Source: Sinomicrobium soli (GTDB taxonomy: Bacteria > Bacteroidota > Bacteroidia > Flavobacteriales > Flavobacteriaceae). From it: 64,000 nucleotides of DNA. Positions 44,901-52,910 of this stretch are shown here, piece by piece. The position numbers were made by a program, and so were the translations under genes. Every line of letters begins with the position of its first letter. Within the stretch, counting starts at the first letter, position 1. Under the pieces are notes generated by a model. The model was not told where the DNA came from, ran no database searches, and worked only from the letters and a program-made list of their open reading frames with translations. Where the stretch lies: positions 1 to 64,000 of the forward strand of contig NZ_QLNV01000007.1 of assembly GCF_003285545.1 (NCBI RefSeq), given 5' to 3'.

Positions 44901-45250
44901 TCATTCAGAGAACTAACATTTGAACAACCGCATAAATGGAGATGACATTTTAGTCTTCATTGATCAAATGTGATAAACCTACACATAACTCCTCCCTTCA
45001 GACGAAGGGAGGTGGCTCATCTTCGATGAGACGGAGGGTTTTGAAAGCCCGGATCATAAGGATAATCCCAAACGTTTGGGGATATACGCTAAAGTTCGGG
45101 CCGGTCAAAACTCCCCGGCCAGCGTAGCTGCCCACCCCTCCCAGCCTGTCCGGCAGGCAGGTTCGTTTGAAGAGGGGAGTTTTTGAAATGGAGCAACTTA
45201 CCATAGATACGTCATGGGTAACGGAGCGCAGCGAAGGGAAGAATCTCCCC
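44901..45250. repeat. Long dispersed intergenic element, copy 1
   Basis: About 350 bases, close to 90 percent alike by eye to 61175-61502. It starts TCATTCAGAGA and contains the hairpin CCTCCCTTC/GAAGGGAGG, the conserved block GGTGGCTCATCTTCGATGAG, and a second hairpin ending GAGGGGAGTTTTT that looks like a terminator. It ends in a CATTCTGA-family tail (GAGCGCAGCGAAGG ... GAATCTCC). This copy carries an extra 21-bp palindrome at 45141-45161. No protein reading frame is conserved between copies. Confidence 0.85.
45141..45161. repeat. 21-bp palindrome inserted in the long element
   Basis: CCAGCCTGTCCGGCAGGCAGG lies between CACCCCTC and TTCGT(T/C)TGAAGAGG. In copy 2 of the element (near 61412) those two flanks are directly joined, so the module is cleanly present here and absent there. 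Confidence 0.85.
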
Positions 45251-45404
45251 ACACGATCAAAGGAATTTTAACAGCATAACGGCAAAAAAGAGATTCCTCC
45301 CCGACTAACTTGTTCCGGGGAGCATCGGGGAAAGTCGGGACAGGCACTATCGCCGGAATGATAAAGCCACTACAAACATAGGATGACAATCCTGTCATTC
45401 CAAT
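45251..45404. repeat. CATTCTGA-type element tail before pectinesterase
   Basis: Continues the repeat block with CAAAGGAATTTTAACAGCATAA, GAGATTCCTCC, a GTTCCGGGGAGCATCGGGGA..TCGGGAC hairpin-like module and GCCGGAATGATAAAG. No gene is present. Confidence 0.6.
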
Positions 45405-46487
45405 CTATAATGCCGGAACCCAGTTATCGTCTCCTGCCAGTATATGCTCCAGGGTATACATTTTCACTTCTTCTTCACTTAGCTGTACAGACCAGGGCAC
45501 CCTGTGCCCGGTTTCCGGTATCGCTTCCGTTGCTGTATCCGCTGCCCGTGTGTCTGCTTCAAGTTCAGGTTCAGGTTCAGATCCTGTCTCCGTATCCGGT
45601 TCCGTTCCGGGTTCCGGCTCCGGAACAACTGCTCCCGGCCCGGTAGAATTGTATTCGGCATAAAACACGGTTTCTTCCGCTTCGGGTTTGTCCCAGTTGT
45701 GCCACCCTTCGGGCTGTACATGCCGGCTCAGGTAACAATTTATAAATACGGTCTTTGCGTACTGCCTCCACGGCCGCCCCAGGTAAAATTTACTGCTCCC
45801 ACGGCCTGTGATACGACAATTGAGAAACACCAGTCCGTACTCCGCTTCTTCAGGAGTAGAGGCTGCCGTGATATATCCCTTGCCCTTGCAATTGATCACA
45901 CAACTCTCGAATACCGCAGTGGAAGATCCGAAAATAAAATCTACCGTTCCCTCTATATAACAGTTTTTATAATACTGCCTGCTCTTCTTTCCGTGGAGAT
46001 ACAGGGTGTCCTGGTTGCCGAGAAACTTGCAGTTCTCAAAAACCGCCCTGTCGCCTGTGACCCGTACCGCTACCGCCTGCCCTACATGCCCGGCATTGTT
46101 CTCAAAAGTCAGGTTCTTCGCCTTGAAATCGTCGGCAAACACAAAAAAGGACGATGATCCGGTGGTTCCCATTTCTTCCCCGAAAATATTTTCCCTCGAA
46201 GCGTAATCATCATAGGTAAGTATCGTATAAGTCATACTTTCCCCGATGAGGGTAACATGGGTTTTGGAGGTGGGGAGTACCAGTTTCTCCTTGTATTTTC
46301 CGTTTTTAATAAAGATCCGGGTCTCGTTCTTCCTGAAATCAGGAACCGCATTAATTGCTTCCTGCACCGTGGTAAAGTCGCCAGACCCGTTCTGGTCTAC
46401 CACAAAGTCATACTCTTTTTCCCCTGTCGATCCGAAAACAGAGAAAGAAACCATCCATAATAATACAATAATTCCAATATCCTTCAT
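45405..46487 (-). CDS. Pectinesterase (CE8) with acidic low-complexity insert
   Basis: A 360-residue secreted enzyme that removes methyl esters from pectin. Signal peptide MKDIGIIVLLWMVSFSVFGS. A right-handed beta-helix follows, with catalytic motifs GNQDTLYLHG and GTVDFIFGSSTAVFE (the two Asp) and YLGRPWRQY (the Arg). Between YNSTGPGA and the conserved VPWSVQLSEEE lies an unusual acidic insert of about 40 residues, beginning VVPEPEPGTEPDTETGSEP. Its DNA is built of GGTTC-rich near-repeats. The start at 46487 places the signal peptide at the N-terminus; an ATG five codons earlier is possible. A LacI-type operator candidate lies just upstream. It supplies galacturonate precursors to the uxa/TRAP genes nearby. 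Confidence 0.93.
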   Translation of the reverse strand: MKDIGIIVLLWMVSFSVFGSTGEKEYDFVVDQNGSGDFTTVQEAINAVPDFRKNETRIFIKNGKYKEKLVLPTSKTHVTLIGESMTYTILTYDDYASRENIFGEEMGTTGSSSFFVFADDFKAKNLTFENNAGHVGQAVAVRVTGDRAVFENCKFLGNQDTLYLHGKKSRQYYKNCYIEGTVDFIFGSSTAVFESCVINCKGKGYITAASTPEEAEYGLVFLNCRITGRGSSKFYLGRPWRQYAKTVFINCYLSRHVQPEGWHNWDKPEAEETVFYAEYNSTGPGAVVPEPEPGTEPDTETGSEPEPELEADTRAADTATEAIPETGHRVPWSVQLSEEEVKMYTLEHILAGDDNWVPAL

Positions 46488-46511
46488 ACCGAAAAAATTC
46501 ATTATATTTAA

Positions 46512-46534
46512 GCGAATATTCGCAATCGATTACC
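46512..46534 (-). promoter_or_regulatory. LacI-type operator candidate upstream of pectinesterase
   Basis: Two overlapping palindromes: GCGAATATTCGC (46512-46523) and the CG-centred CGCAATCGATTACC (46521-46534). The latter shares the 12-base core GCAATCGATTAC with the kduD upstream site at 56573-56584. The site is 25-50 bases before the start codon, in the 328-base divergent gap with the LacI-family regulator gene. Confidence 0.65.
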
Positions 46535-46717
46535 CCCGATTTTATCTTTCGCAAGATACATATTTTTTTTTTCGCAGTATTTCGGGAATATCCGGGAGAA
46601 TATACTTTCACACCGGCTTTCCCTACCCGTTCGCCGGAACGGACTGCCTGGTATACAACGGAAAAAAAACAGAAATATTCCGGTACAGGCACCGGAACGT
46701 TTTTAAGTCTTACACAA

Positions 46718-46753
46718 TGCGTAAAATAAGGGAGGTTTAACATTTTTTACGCA
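46718..46753 (+). promoter_or_regulatory. Inverted repeat upstream of the LacI-family regulator
   Basis: TGCGTAAA and TTTACGCA are perfect 8-bp arms separated by 20 bases, about 65 bases before the regulator start. This may be an autoregulatory site or a transcript hairpin. The spacing is wide for a single dimer. Confidence 0.4.
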
Positions 46754-46815
46754 TATTTGCTTTGACAAAACTTCCCGGCACGGACGACAGGGAAGTCATA
46801 ATCGAAATCACATTC

Positions 46816-47871
46816 ATGAATAAGGTGACCATATACGATATTTCCAAAAAATTGAATATCAGTGCAGCAACAGTATCCAGGGCACTCAACAACAATCCCA
46901 AGATAAGCATAAAAACCAGGGAGCTGGTGCTCAGGACCGCTGCCGAAATGAATTATGAACAGAATACCCTGGCCCTGGCCCTTAAAAGCGGTAAAAGCCA
47001 TACGGTGGGGATACTGGTACCGTATATGGACCGAAGTTTTTTTTCCTCCGTAATCCGGGGCATTGAGGAAGAACTCTATCCGCACGGCTACCGGGTGATT
47101 ATCTGCCAGACCCGCGATGACGCCCAAAGCGAGGTACAGAATATAAATACCCTGCTGAATGCCCAGGTAGATGGTATTTTCATGTCGGTCTCAAAAACGA
47201 CCAAAGATACTTCCCATATAGACCGGGTACTGCAAAAAGGGGTCCCCCTGGTGTTTTTCGACCGCAAGAAAAACATTAAGGGAGTCAGTTCGGTGACCAT
47301 TGACGATTTTAGTGCTGCATATATGTCTGTAGAGCACCTTATACGACAGGGGTGCAAACGGATTGCCCATTTTAAGGGAGATATTCACCTGGAAATATAC
47401 AAAGACCGTTACGAAGGATATCTGAAGGCCCTCGAGGACTACAACCTGCCCTTTTCAGAAGACTATGTGGTACAGATCAACAGTAAGGTGGTATCGGGCA
47501 CTGCCGCGGTAAAAAAACTGATGCAGCTCCCCTCTCCTCCCGACGGGATCTTTTCAGTCAGTGATTTTACCGCACTCGGAGCGATACAGTACCTGAAGAA
47601 ATCCGGCATACGGGTTCCCGAAGATGTATGCATCTCGGGCTTTAGCAACGAATCCTTTACCCAGTATACCGAACCCACCATGACCACGATAGACCAGACC
47701 CCCATAAAGATGGGAAAAACCTCGGCGAGGGTGTTCCTGGAACAGATCGAAGCAGAGACCGTAGTCATTGAAAAAAAGGTAGTACTCCCTCCGCAGCTCC
47801 TTATCAGGGATTCCTCCGACAGAAGAAATCACAGGGATACCCCCCGCTTCCACGGAATAAAATCATTCTGA
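46816..47871 (+). CDS. LacI-family transcriptional regulator (galacturonate locus)
   Basis: A 351-residue repressor/activator. The N-terminal helix-turn-helix is TIYDISKKLNISAATVSRAL with hinge helix TLALALKSGKS (about residue 55). It is followed by a periplasmic-binding-like sensor domain (VGILVPYMDRSFFSSVIRGI, GIFMSVSKTT, GVPLVFFDR, DGIFSVSDFTALGAI, GFSNESFTQYTEPTMTTIDQ). The ATG giving MNKVTIYDIS is the family start. It is divergent from pectinesterase and its stop overlaps the 3-prime end of uxaA by 43 bases in convergent orientation. It is the obvious candidate reader of the CG-centred palindromes in this locus; the inducer, perhaps a uronate or KDG, is inferred. Confidence 0.92.
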   Translation: MNKVTIYDISKKLNISAATVSRALNNNPKISIKTRELVLRTAAEMNYEQNTLALALKSGKSHTVGILVPYMDRSFFSSVIRGIEEELYPHGYRVIICQTRDDAQSEVQNINTLLNAQVDGIFMSVSKTTKDTSHIDRVLQKGVPLVFFDRKKNIKGVSSVTIDDFSAAYMSVEHLIRQGCKRIAHFKGDIHLEIYKDRYEGYLKALEDYNLPFSEDYVVQINSKVVSGTAAVKKLMQLPSPPDGIFSVSDFTALGAIQYLKKSGIRVPEDVCISGFSNESFTQYTEPTMTTIDQTPIKMGKTSARVFLEQIEAETVVIEKKVVLPPQLLIRDSSDRRNHRDTPRFHGIKSF

Positions 47872-49445
47872 TGGAGTTGCATGGCCTTGGTTTTCACTTC
47901 ACCACCGGCCACACGTATTATAAATTCCAGTAATTCTTCTCCCATTTCTTCTATGGTTTTCTCCCCGCGTATCACCCCGCCTGCTTCCACATCGATAATA
48001 TCCGGCATACGGCGGGCCAGTTCGGTATTCGACGACAACTTTATGACCGGGGTCACCGGATTTCCCGTAGGGGTCCCGAGACCCGTGGTAAAGACGATAA
48101 TATTGGCGCCCGAACCAGCCAGCCCGGTGGTACTTTCCACATCATTTCCCGGGGTGCACAACAAATTGAGCCCGGGCCGGGTCACGTACTCCGTATAATC
48201 CAGCACGGCCTGTACCGGGGAGGTCCCCCCCTTTTTGGCAGCCCCGGCAGATTTCATCGCATCCGTAATCAGTCCGTCCCTGATATTTCCCGGCGAAGGG
48301 TTCATATCAAAACCGGAGCCTGCATCTATGGCCGATTGTTCATAAGCTTTCATCAGCTCAAGGAATTTTCCGGCATCTGCATCACGGACACACCTGTTCA
48401 CCAGTTCCTGTTCTACACCGCACAATTCCGGGAATTCCGACAATATGGGCGATCCTCCCAGGGCGGCCAGCAGGTCTGAGGTATATCCCAGGGCAGGATT
48501 GGCGGATATCCCCGAAAATCCGTCGGACCCCCCGCATTCGAGCCCCAGCTTCAGCTTCGAAAGCGGAGCGGGCTTCCTCCTGATGGTATCTGCCTTCCTG
48601 ATCGCTTCGAAAGATTCTCTTATAATGGCATTGAGCATTTCATCTACCGTTCCCATTTTCTGCTGTTCGTAAACGAGCAGTGGCTTTTTAAGGTCCGGAT
48701 TTATTTTTTTCAAGGCTTCCCTGAAAATATCCACCTGCAGGTTCTGGCACCCGAGGCTGAGTACCGTAGCCCCGGCCACATTGGGATTATTCACATACCC
48801 GGCCAGGAGTCTTGCCAGGGTAACCGAGTCCTGGCGGATGCCTCCGCACCCTCCCTGGTGGGTGATAAATTTCACCTCGATATTGTTAAACACCCCTTCG
48901 GACTGTTCCTGTTCCTGGCCGATCGCTTCTTCGTTTTCCCCTGTTATCAGGCTGCGCAGGAGCAGACGCTGGCTATTGGTCCCGAAATAAGACAGTTCCT
49001 TTTCAAAAACATCCTTCAGCAATTCAATATTCCGGTTTTCACAGAATACCAGGGGAAAGAAAAGCCATACATTGGCCGTTCCTACCTGGCCGTCTTCACG
49101 GTGATACCCCATAAAGGTACGGTCTTTCCACCGGCTCACATCGGGAGCCTTCCAGGCGGTGGCCTCCGTCCTGCCCGAAACCTTACTGCTCTGGTGTTTT
49201 ACATTTTCCGTAGTGAGCAAACCTCCTTCCGGTATACGGGAAGATGCCTTGCCTACAAGCACGCCATACATCGATATGCGATCTCCCTCACCGAGATCCG
49301 CAAGTGCTATTTTATGTTTGGCCGGGCTATCCGAAACCACCCGTATATCGCGGCCTCCGAAATGGATAACCTCTCCGGCCCGGAGGTCGGTCAACGCCAC
49401 GGCCACATTATCATCCGGGTGTACTTTAATCAGTCTGGTATTCAT
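47829..49445 (-). CDS. uxaA: Altronate dehydratase
   Basis: A 538-residue enzyme converting D-altronate to 2-keto-3-deoxygluconate. It combines the N-terminal SAF-like segment (about 1-90, KVHPDDNVAVALTDLRAGEV) with the large UxaA catalytic part. The latter shows GYHREDGQVGTANVWLFFPL, FITHQGGCGGIRQDS, LKLGLECGGSDGFSGISANP and LNLLCTPGNDVESTTGLAGS. The conserved Cys/His residues fit an iron-dependent dehydratase. The start overlaps the uxaB stop by four bases, so both are in one operon, and its 3-prime end overlaps the convergent regulator gene. Confidence 0.95.
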   Translation of the reverse strand: MNTRLIKVHPDDNVAVALTDLRAGEVIHFGGRDIRVVSDSPAKHKIALADLGEGDRISMYGVLVGKASSRIPEGGLLTTENVKHQSSKVSGRTEATAWKAPDVSRWKDRTFMGYHREDGQVGTANVWLFFPLVFCENRNIELLKDVFEKELSYFGTNSQRLLLRSLITGENEEAIGQEQEQSEGVFNNIEVKFITHQGGCGGIRQDSVTLARLLAGYVNNPNVAGATVLSLGCQNLQVDIFREALKKINPDLKKPLLVYEQQKMGTVDEMLNAIIRESFEAIRKADTIRRKPAPLSKLKLGLECGGSDGFSGISANPALGYTSDLLAALGGSPILSEFPELCGVEQELVNRCVRDADAGKFLELMKAYEQSAIDAGSGFDMNPSPGNIRDGLITDAMKSAGAAKKGGTSPVQAVLDYTEYVTRPGLNLLCTPGNDVESTTGLAGSGANIIVFTTGLGTPTGNPVTPVIKLSSNTELARRMPDIIDVEAGGVIRGEKTIEEMGEELLEFIIRVAGGEVKTKAMQLHQNDFIPWKRGVSL

Positions 49446-50884
49446 CTGTTTAATTTTTTAAAACCCTGTTCCACTCCATTCTCTTCGATCTGTTCCAACG
49501 CTGTGGTAACCGCCTGTTCCAGTCCGGGTATAGTATCTGACAGGTTTTCTCCCCATAAGCCCGTATTGCCCAGAATACTTTCGGCCACCCCGGCAGGGCT
49601 GCCCGACAGCCAGGCTGTCCTGAAAGTTTCCATCTCCTCGCTCCCGTCTTTTACCGGCAGTGACCGCCCCTGCCATTCTTCCTTGTAAAAACGTATCAGT
49701 GCGGCAAGGGCAAATACAAGACGTCGGGGCAGCTCCCTTTGCCTGCTGTAATATTCCTTAAGGCTGGGAAGCACCCTTACCCGGAACTTCGACACCGAAT
49801 TCAGGGCTATACTGGACAGGTAGTGTTTTATAAACGGGTTCCTGAAACGGTCCAGCACCTGTTCCGCAAAATCCTTTAACTCCTTTTCGTCCATGTCGAG
49901 TGTGGGGATGATCTCTTCAAAGATGATATCCCGTACGAGCTTTCCGGTAAACGGATCGTCTATGGTCTCTTTGACGGTTTCATTCCCGTACAACAGCGAA
50001 AACGGTACCATGGCCGTATGTGCCCCATTCAGGATACGCACTTTCCGGGTGCGATAGGGCTGTATGCTGTCTACTACCTTGATATCCAGGCCCGCCTTGT
50101 GCAACGGGATCTTTTCGGTAAGCTTTTTATCTCCCTCTATCACCCATAACAGGAAACTCTCTGCCGAAACCATGAGCTTGTCCTCATAGTCGAGCTGCGA
50201 CCGGTATTCCTCCAGCTGATCTTTCGGATATCCCGGTACAATACGGTCTACCAGGGTATTGTGAAAGCTGTTATGGTTTGTTATCCAGTCCCTGAAATCC
50301 TCCCCCAGGTCCCACAGCCTAACATACCTGAGCACAATACGCTTCAGCTCATCTCCATTATGGTCAATGAGTTCGCAGGGAATGATGGTCAGGCCCCGCG
50401 AAGGATCGCCGTCAAAATGCCGGAACCGCCTGTACAGCAATGCCGTGAGTTTGGCCGGAAAGGAACCCGGGGGCTTCATATCGGGGGTATCTCTGTCGTC
50501 AAAGGCAATCCCGGCTTCCGTGGTATTGGATATCACAAAGCCCAGCGATTCTTCTTCGGCCAGCCCCATATACGCATCAAAATCCGAATAAGGATCAATT
50601 CCCCGCTCAATACAGCTGATAAGTCTTTTCTCCTGGATCTCCCTTCCCTGCTGCACCCCTTTCATGAAAAGGGTATACAATCCCTGCTGCTCGTTCAGTA
50701 CGGAGACAAGCCCGTTGCTCAGAGGTTGTACCACGGCAACCCCTGCGTCAAATCCGGCTTCGGTATTCAACCGGTCGATAACATAATCTACAAAGGCCCT
50801 GAGAAAATTTCCTTCTCCGAATTGCACTATCTTTACCGGAAACCGCTTTTCGAGTTCCGGGCTGTTTCTGTTCAGTCTTTCCAT
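49442..50884 (-). CDS. uxaB: Tagaturonate reductase (altronate oxidoreductase)
   Basis: A 480-residue NADH-dependent enzyme of the mannitol dehydrogenase family, reducing tagaturonate to altronate. Seen are the nucleotide-binding start FPVKIVQFGEGNFLRAFVDY, LTIIPCELIDHNGDELKRIV, the central KVRILNGAHTAMVPFSLLYG with catalytic Asn/His, and FRNPFIKHYLSSIALNSVSK. Length and motifs are typical for UxaB. It is first gene of the uxaBA operon. The 225-base AT-rich gap upstream separates it from dctM and includes possible but unproven control sites (TTTTACGTTTAACA). Confidence 0.95.
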   Translation of the reverse strand: MERLNRNSPELEKRFPVKIVQFGEGNFLRAFVDYVIDRLNTEAGFDAGVAVVQPLSNGLVSVLNEQQGLYTLFMKGVQQGREIQEKRLISCIERGIDPYSDFDAYMGLAEEESLGFVISNTTEAGIAFDDRDTPDMKPPGSFPAKLTALLYRRFRHFDGDPSRGLTIIPCELIDHNGDELKRIVLRYVRLWDLGEDFRDWITNHNSFHNTLVDRIVPGYPKDQLEEYRSQLDYEDKLMVSAESFLLWVIEGDKKLTEKIPLHKAGLDIKVVDSIQPYRTRKVRILNGAHTAMVPFSLLYGNETVKETIDDPFTGKLVRDIIFEEIIPTLDMDEKELKDFAEQVLDRFRNPFIKHYLSSIALNSVSKFRVRVLPSLKEYYSRQRELPRRLVFALAALIRFYKEEWQGRSLPVKDGSEEMETFRTAWLSGSPAGVAESILGNTGLWGENLSDTIPGLEQAVTTALEQIEENGVEQGFKKLNR

Positions 50885-51109
50885 CAGTTCTAAAAAATAT
50901 TTCTTTCGACAATCAGTGTGCAGTACCCAGTTGATTTAAAGTACAAACTTTTACGTTTAACATTTTTTTAACATTTTCAATCACAAAGATTAATATAAAA
51001 CATTAAAAAATTAATTACCAGATATTTAAACAACTTTATATAAAGTATTAATTTACTTTTTTAAGCCCTTTAAAGGTACTCTTCACAGGTGCATGACCAT
51101 TCCGTTGTC

Positions 51110-52399
51110 CTACTCCATAAGCCCGGGCAGCCACGTGGCTATTTCCGGAATATAGGTGACCAGCATCAGCACGATAAACATGGCGACAAAAAGCGGAATA
51201 AGGGGCTTTATAACCTTTTGTATTGTAGTACCGGCGACCCCTACCCCAACAAAAAGCACCGACCCGACAGGCGGAGTGCAAAGTCCGACACACAGGTTCA
51301 TGACCATCATGATACCGAAGTGTACCGGGTCTACCCCGAGATCTTTCACCACGGGTAAAAATATAGGTGTAAAGATCAGTACGGCCGGGGTCATATCCAT
51401 AAACATCCCCACGACAAGCAGTATCAGGTTTATCATCAGGAGGATCACGAACTTGTTATCGCTCAACCCCAGTAACGCATCACTTACGGACTGCGGGATA
51501 TCTTCATAAGACATCACCCAGGACATGGCCATGGAGGTACCGATAAGCAGCATGACAATGGCATTGGTCCTCACCGAGCTCAGAAACACCTGAAACAGCT
51601 TGTTCATATCCATTTCCCTGTATACCAAAGACAGTACCAGGCTATACAGTACGGCGATCCCGGAAGCCTCGGTAGCCGTAAATATCCCGGCGACAATCCC
51701 TCCTATCACCACGACCAGGAGAAAAAGGCTCGGAAAAGCCCTGATAAACGCAGAGAGCACCTGTTTTGCACCGGACCTTTTACCGGGAGGGTATTTCTTC
51801 CGCTTTATCCATATTGCCGCTACCAGCATAAGCCCGGCACCCATCAATATGCCCGGAATATATCCTGCCAGGAACAAGGCCGCAATGGAAACCCCTCCGC
51901 TGGCCAGGGAATACACAATGAGAATATTGGAAGGCGGGATCACCAGTCCGGTGGTGGAAGAGGTCACGTTCAGGGCCGCCCCGAACTCCTTCGAATAACC
52001 TTCCTTTTCCATATGCGGACCGAGAATGCCCCCTATTGCGGAAGTGGCCGCCATTGCGGAGCCCGATATGGCCCCGAATAACATGGCAGAAATCACATTG
52101 ACATACGACAACCCGCCGGGCAACGAGCCTATAAGTGCTTTTGCAAATGTGATAAGCCGTTCCGCAATGCCCCCCCGGTTCATAATCTGCCCGGCCAGTA
52201 TGAAAAACGGGATGGCCAGCAGGGCAAAACTGTCCAGTCCCGTAGCCATCCGCTGTGCAATGGTTGTCAATGCAGGCAGGGTATCAATGGCAACCAGCAT
52301 GGTCACCAGGCTGGATACCCCTATACTCCAGGCTACCGGGAGCCCTATGGCCAGAAGGAGAAAAAACGAAATCAGAAGTACGAGTATCTCGGTGATCAT
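51110..52399 (-). CDS. TRAP transporter large permease subunit (DctM)
   Basis: A 429-residue inner-membrane protein with about 12 transmembrane helices. Seen are LLISFFLLLAIGLPVAWSIG, FALLAIPFFILAGQIMNRGG, GPHMEKEGYSKEFGAALNVT, SSTTGLVIPPSNILIVYSLA and a C-terminal GIMMVMNLCVGLCTPPVGSV. It is the ion-coupled translocation subunit of a TRAP uptake system, here most likely for galacturonate or other hexuronates given the locus. Its start overlaps the dctQ stop by four bases. Confidence 0.95.
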   Translation of the reverse strand: MITEILVLLISFFLLLAIGLPVAWSIGVSSLVTMLVAIDTLPALTTIAQRMATGLDSFALLAIPFFILAGQIMNRGGIAERLITFAKALIGSLPGGLSYVNVISAMLFGAISGSAMAATSAIGGILGPHMEKEGYSKEFGAALNVTSSTTGLVIPPSNILIVYSLASGGVSIAALFLAGYIPGILMGAGLMLVAAIWIKRKKYPPGKRSGAKQVLSAFIRAFPSLFLLVVVIGGIVAGIFTATEASGIAVLYSLVLSLVYREMDMNKLFQVFLSSVRTNAIVMLLIGTSMAMSWVMSYEDIPQSVSDALLGLSDNKFVILLMINLILLVVGMFMDMTPAVLIFTPIFLPVVKDLGVDPVHFGIMMVMNLCVGLCTPPVGSVLFVGVGVAGTTIQKVIKPLIPLFVAMFIVLMLVTYIPEIATWLPGLME

Positions 52400-52863
52400 A
52401 ACAGGTATTTTTCGGGGTTACGTATTTCGATCCACTTGTACACCAGGATAACAACTCCGCTCAGGGGCACCACCAGGTATACATAAGACAGCGGGAGGTG
52501 CAGTGCCGCCGAGCTCTGCCCCAGGACATGATTGAGATATACCAGCCGTGCCCCTCCTATAACAAATACCAGTACACTGAAGAGCATGATAATGACATTG
52601 AGCACGACTTTAAGCCGCATCCTGCTCTTTTCTTCCAGCCGGGGAGGCAGTATTTCGATAGCGAGGTGATCCTGTTGTCCGGAACAATAGGCTGCCCCCA
52701 GTATTCCGACCCAGATGAGCAGGTACCGGGCAATCTCTTCGGTAACCGAACTCGGGGAATTCATTACATAACGGGAAAATATCTGCCATAATACCGCAAT
52801 GACCAGGATAGCCAGGAGCAGTACCAGGACTGTTCCCAGGAACTTGTCCAACTTCTTTTTCAT
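52396..52863 (-). CDS. TRAP transporter small permease subunit (DctQ)
   Basis: A 155-residue membrane protein with four hydrophobic helices (VLVLLLAILVIAVLWQIF, LLIWVGILGAAYCSGQQDHL, VVLNVIIMLFSVLVFVIGGA, YVYLVVPLSGVVILVYKW). The motif RYVMNSPSSVTEEIARYLLI is typical of DctQ. It partners with the large permease and the substrate-binding protein. Middle gene of a three-gene operon, with a 4-base overlap to dctM. Confidence 0.93.
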   Translation of the reverse strand: MKKKLDKFLGTVLVLLLAILVIAVLWQIFSRYVMNSPSSVTEEIARYLLIWVGILGAAYCSGQQDHLAIEILPPRLEEKSRMRLKVVLNVIIMLFSVLVFVIGGARLVYLNHVLGQSSAALHLPLSYVYLVVPLSGVVILVYKWIEIRNPEKYLL

Positions 52864-52910
52864 ACTGTAAGGATTGGTTTTTATTTTTAATTGATTGATC
52901 TTGCAGTGGG

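Noticed and set aside
44998-45252. Short minus-strand frames in the long dispersed element, and a + strand frame at 61442
   Set aside because: They are not kept between the two copies of the element, which differ by frame-changing indels.
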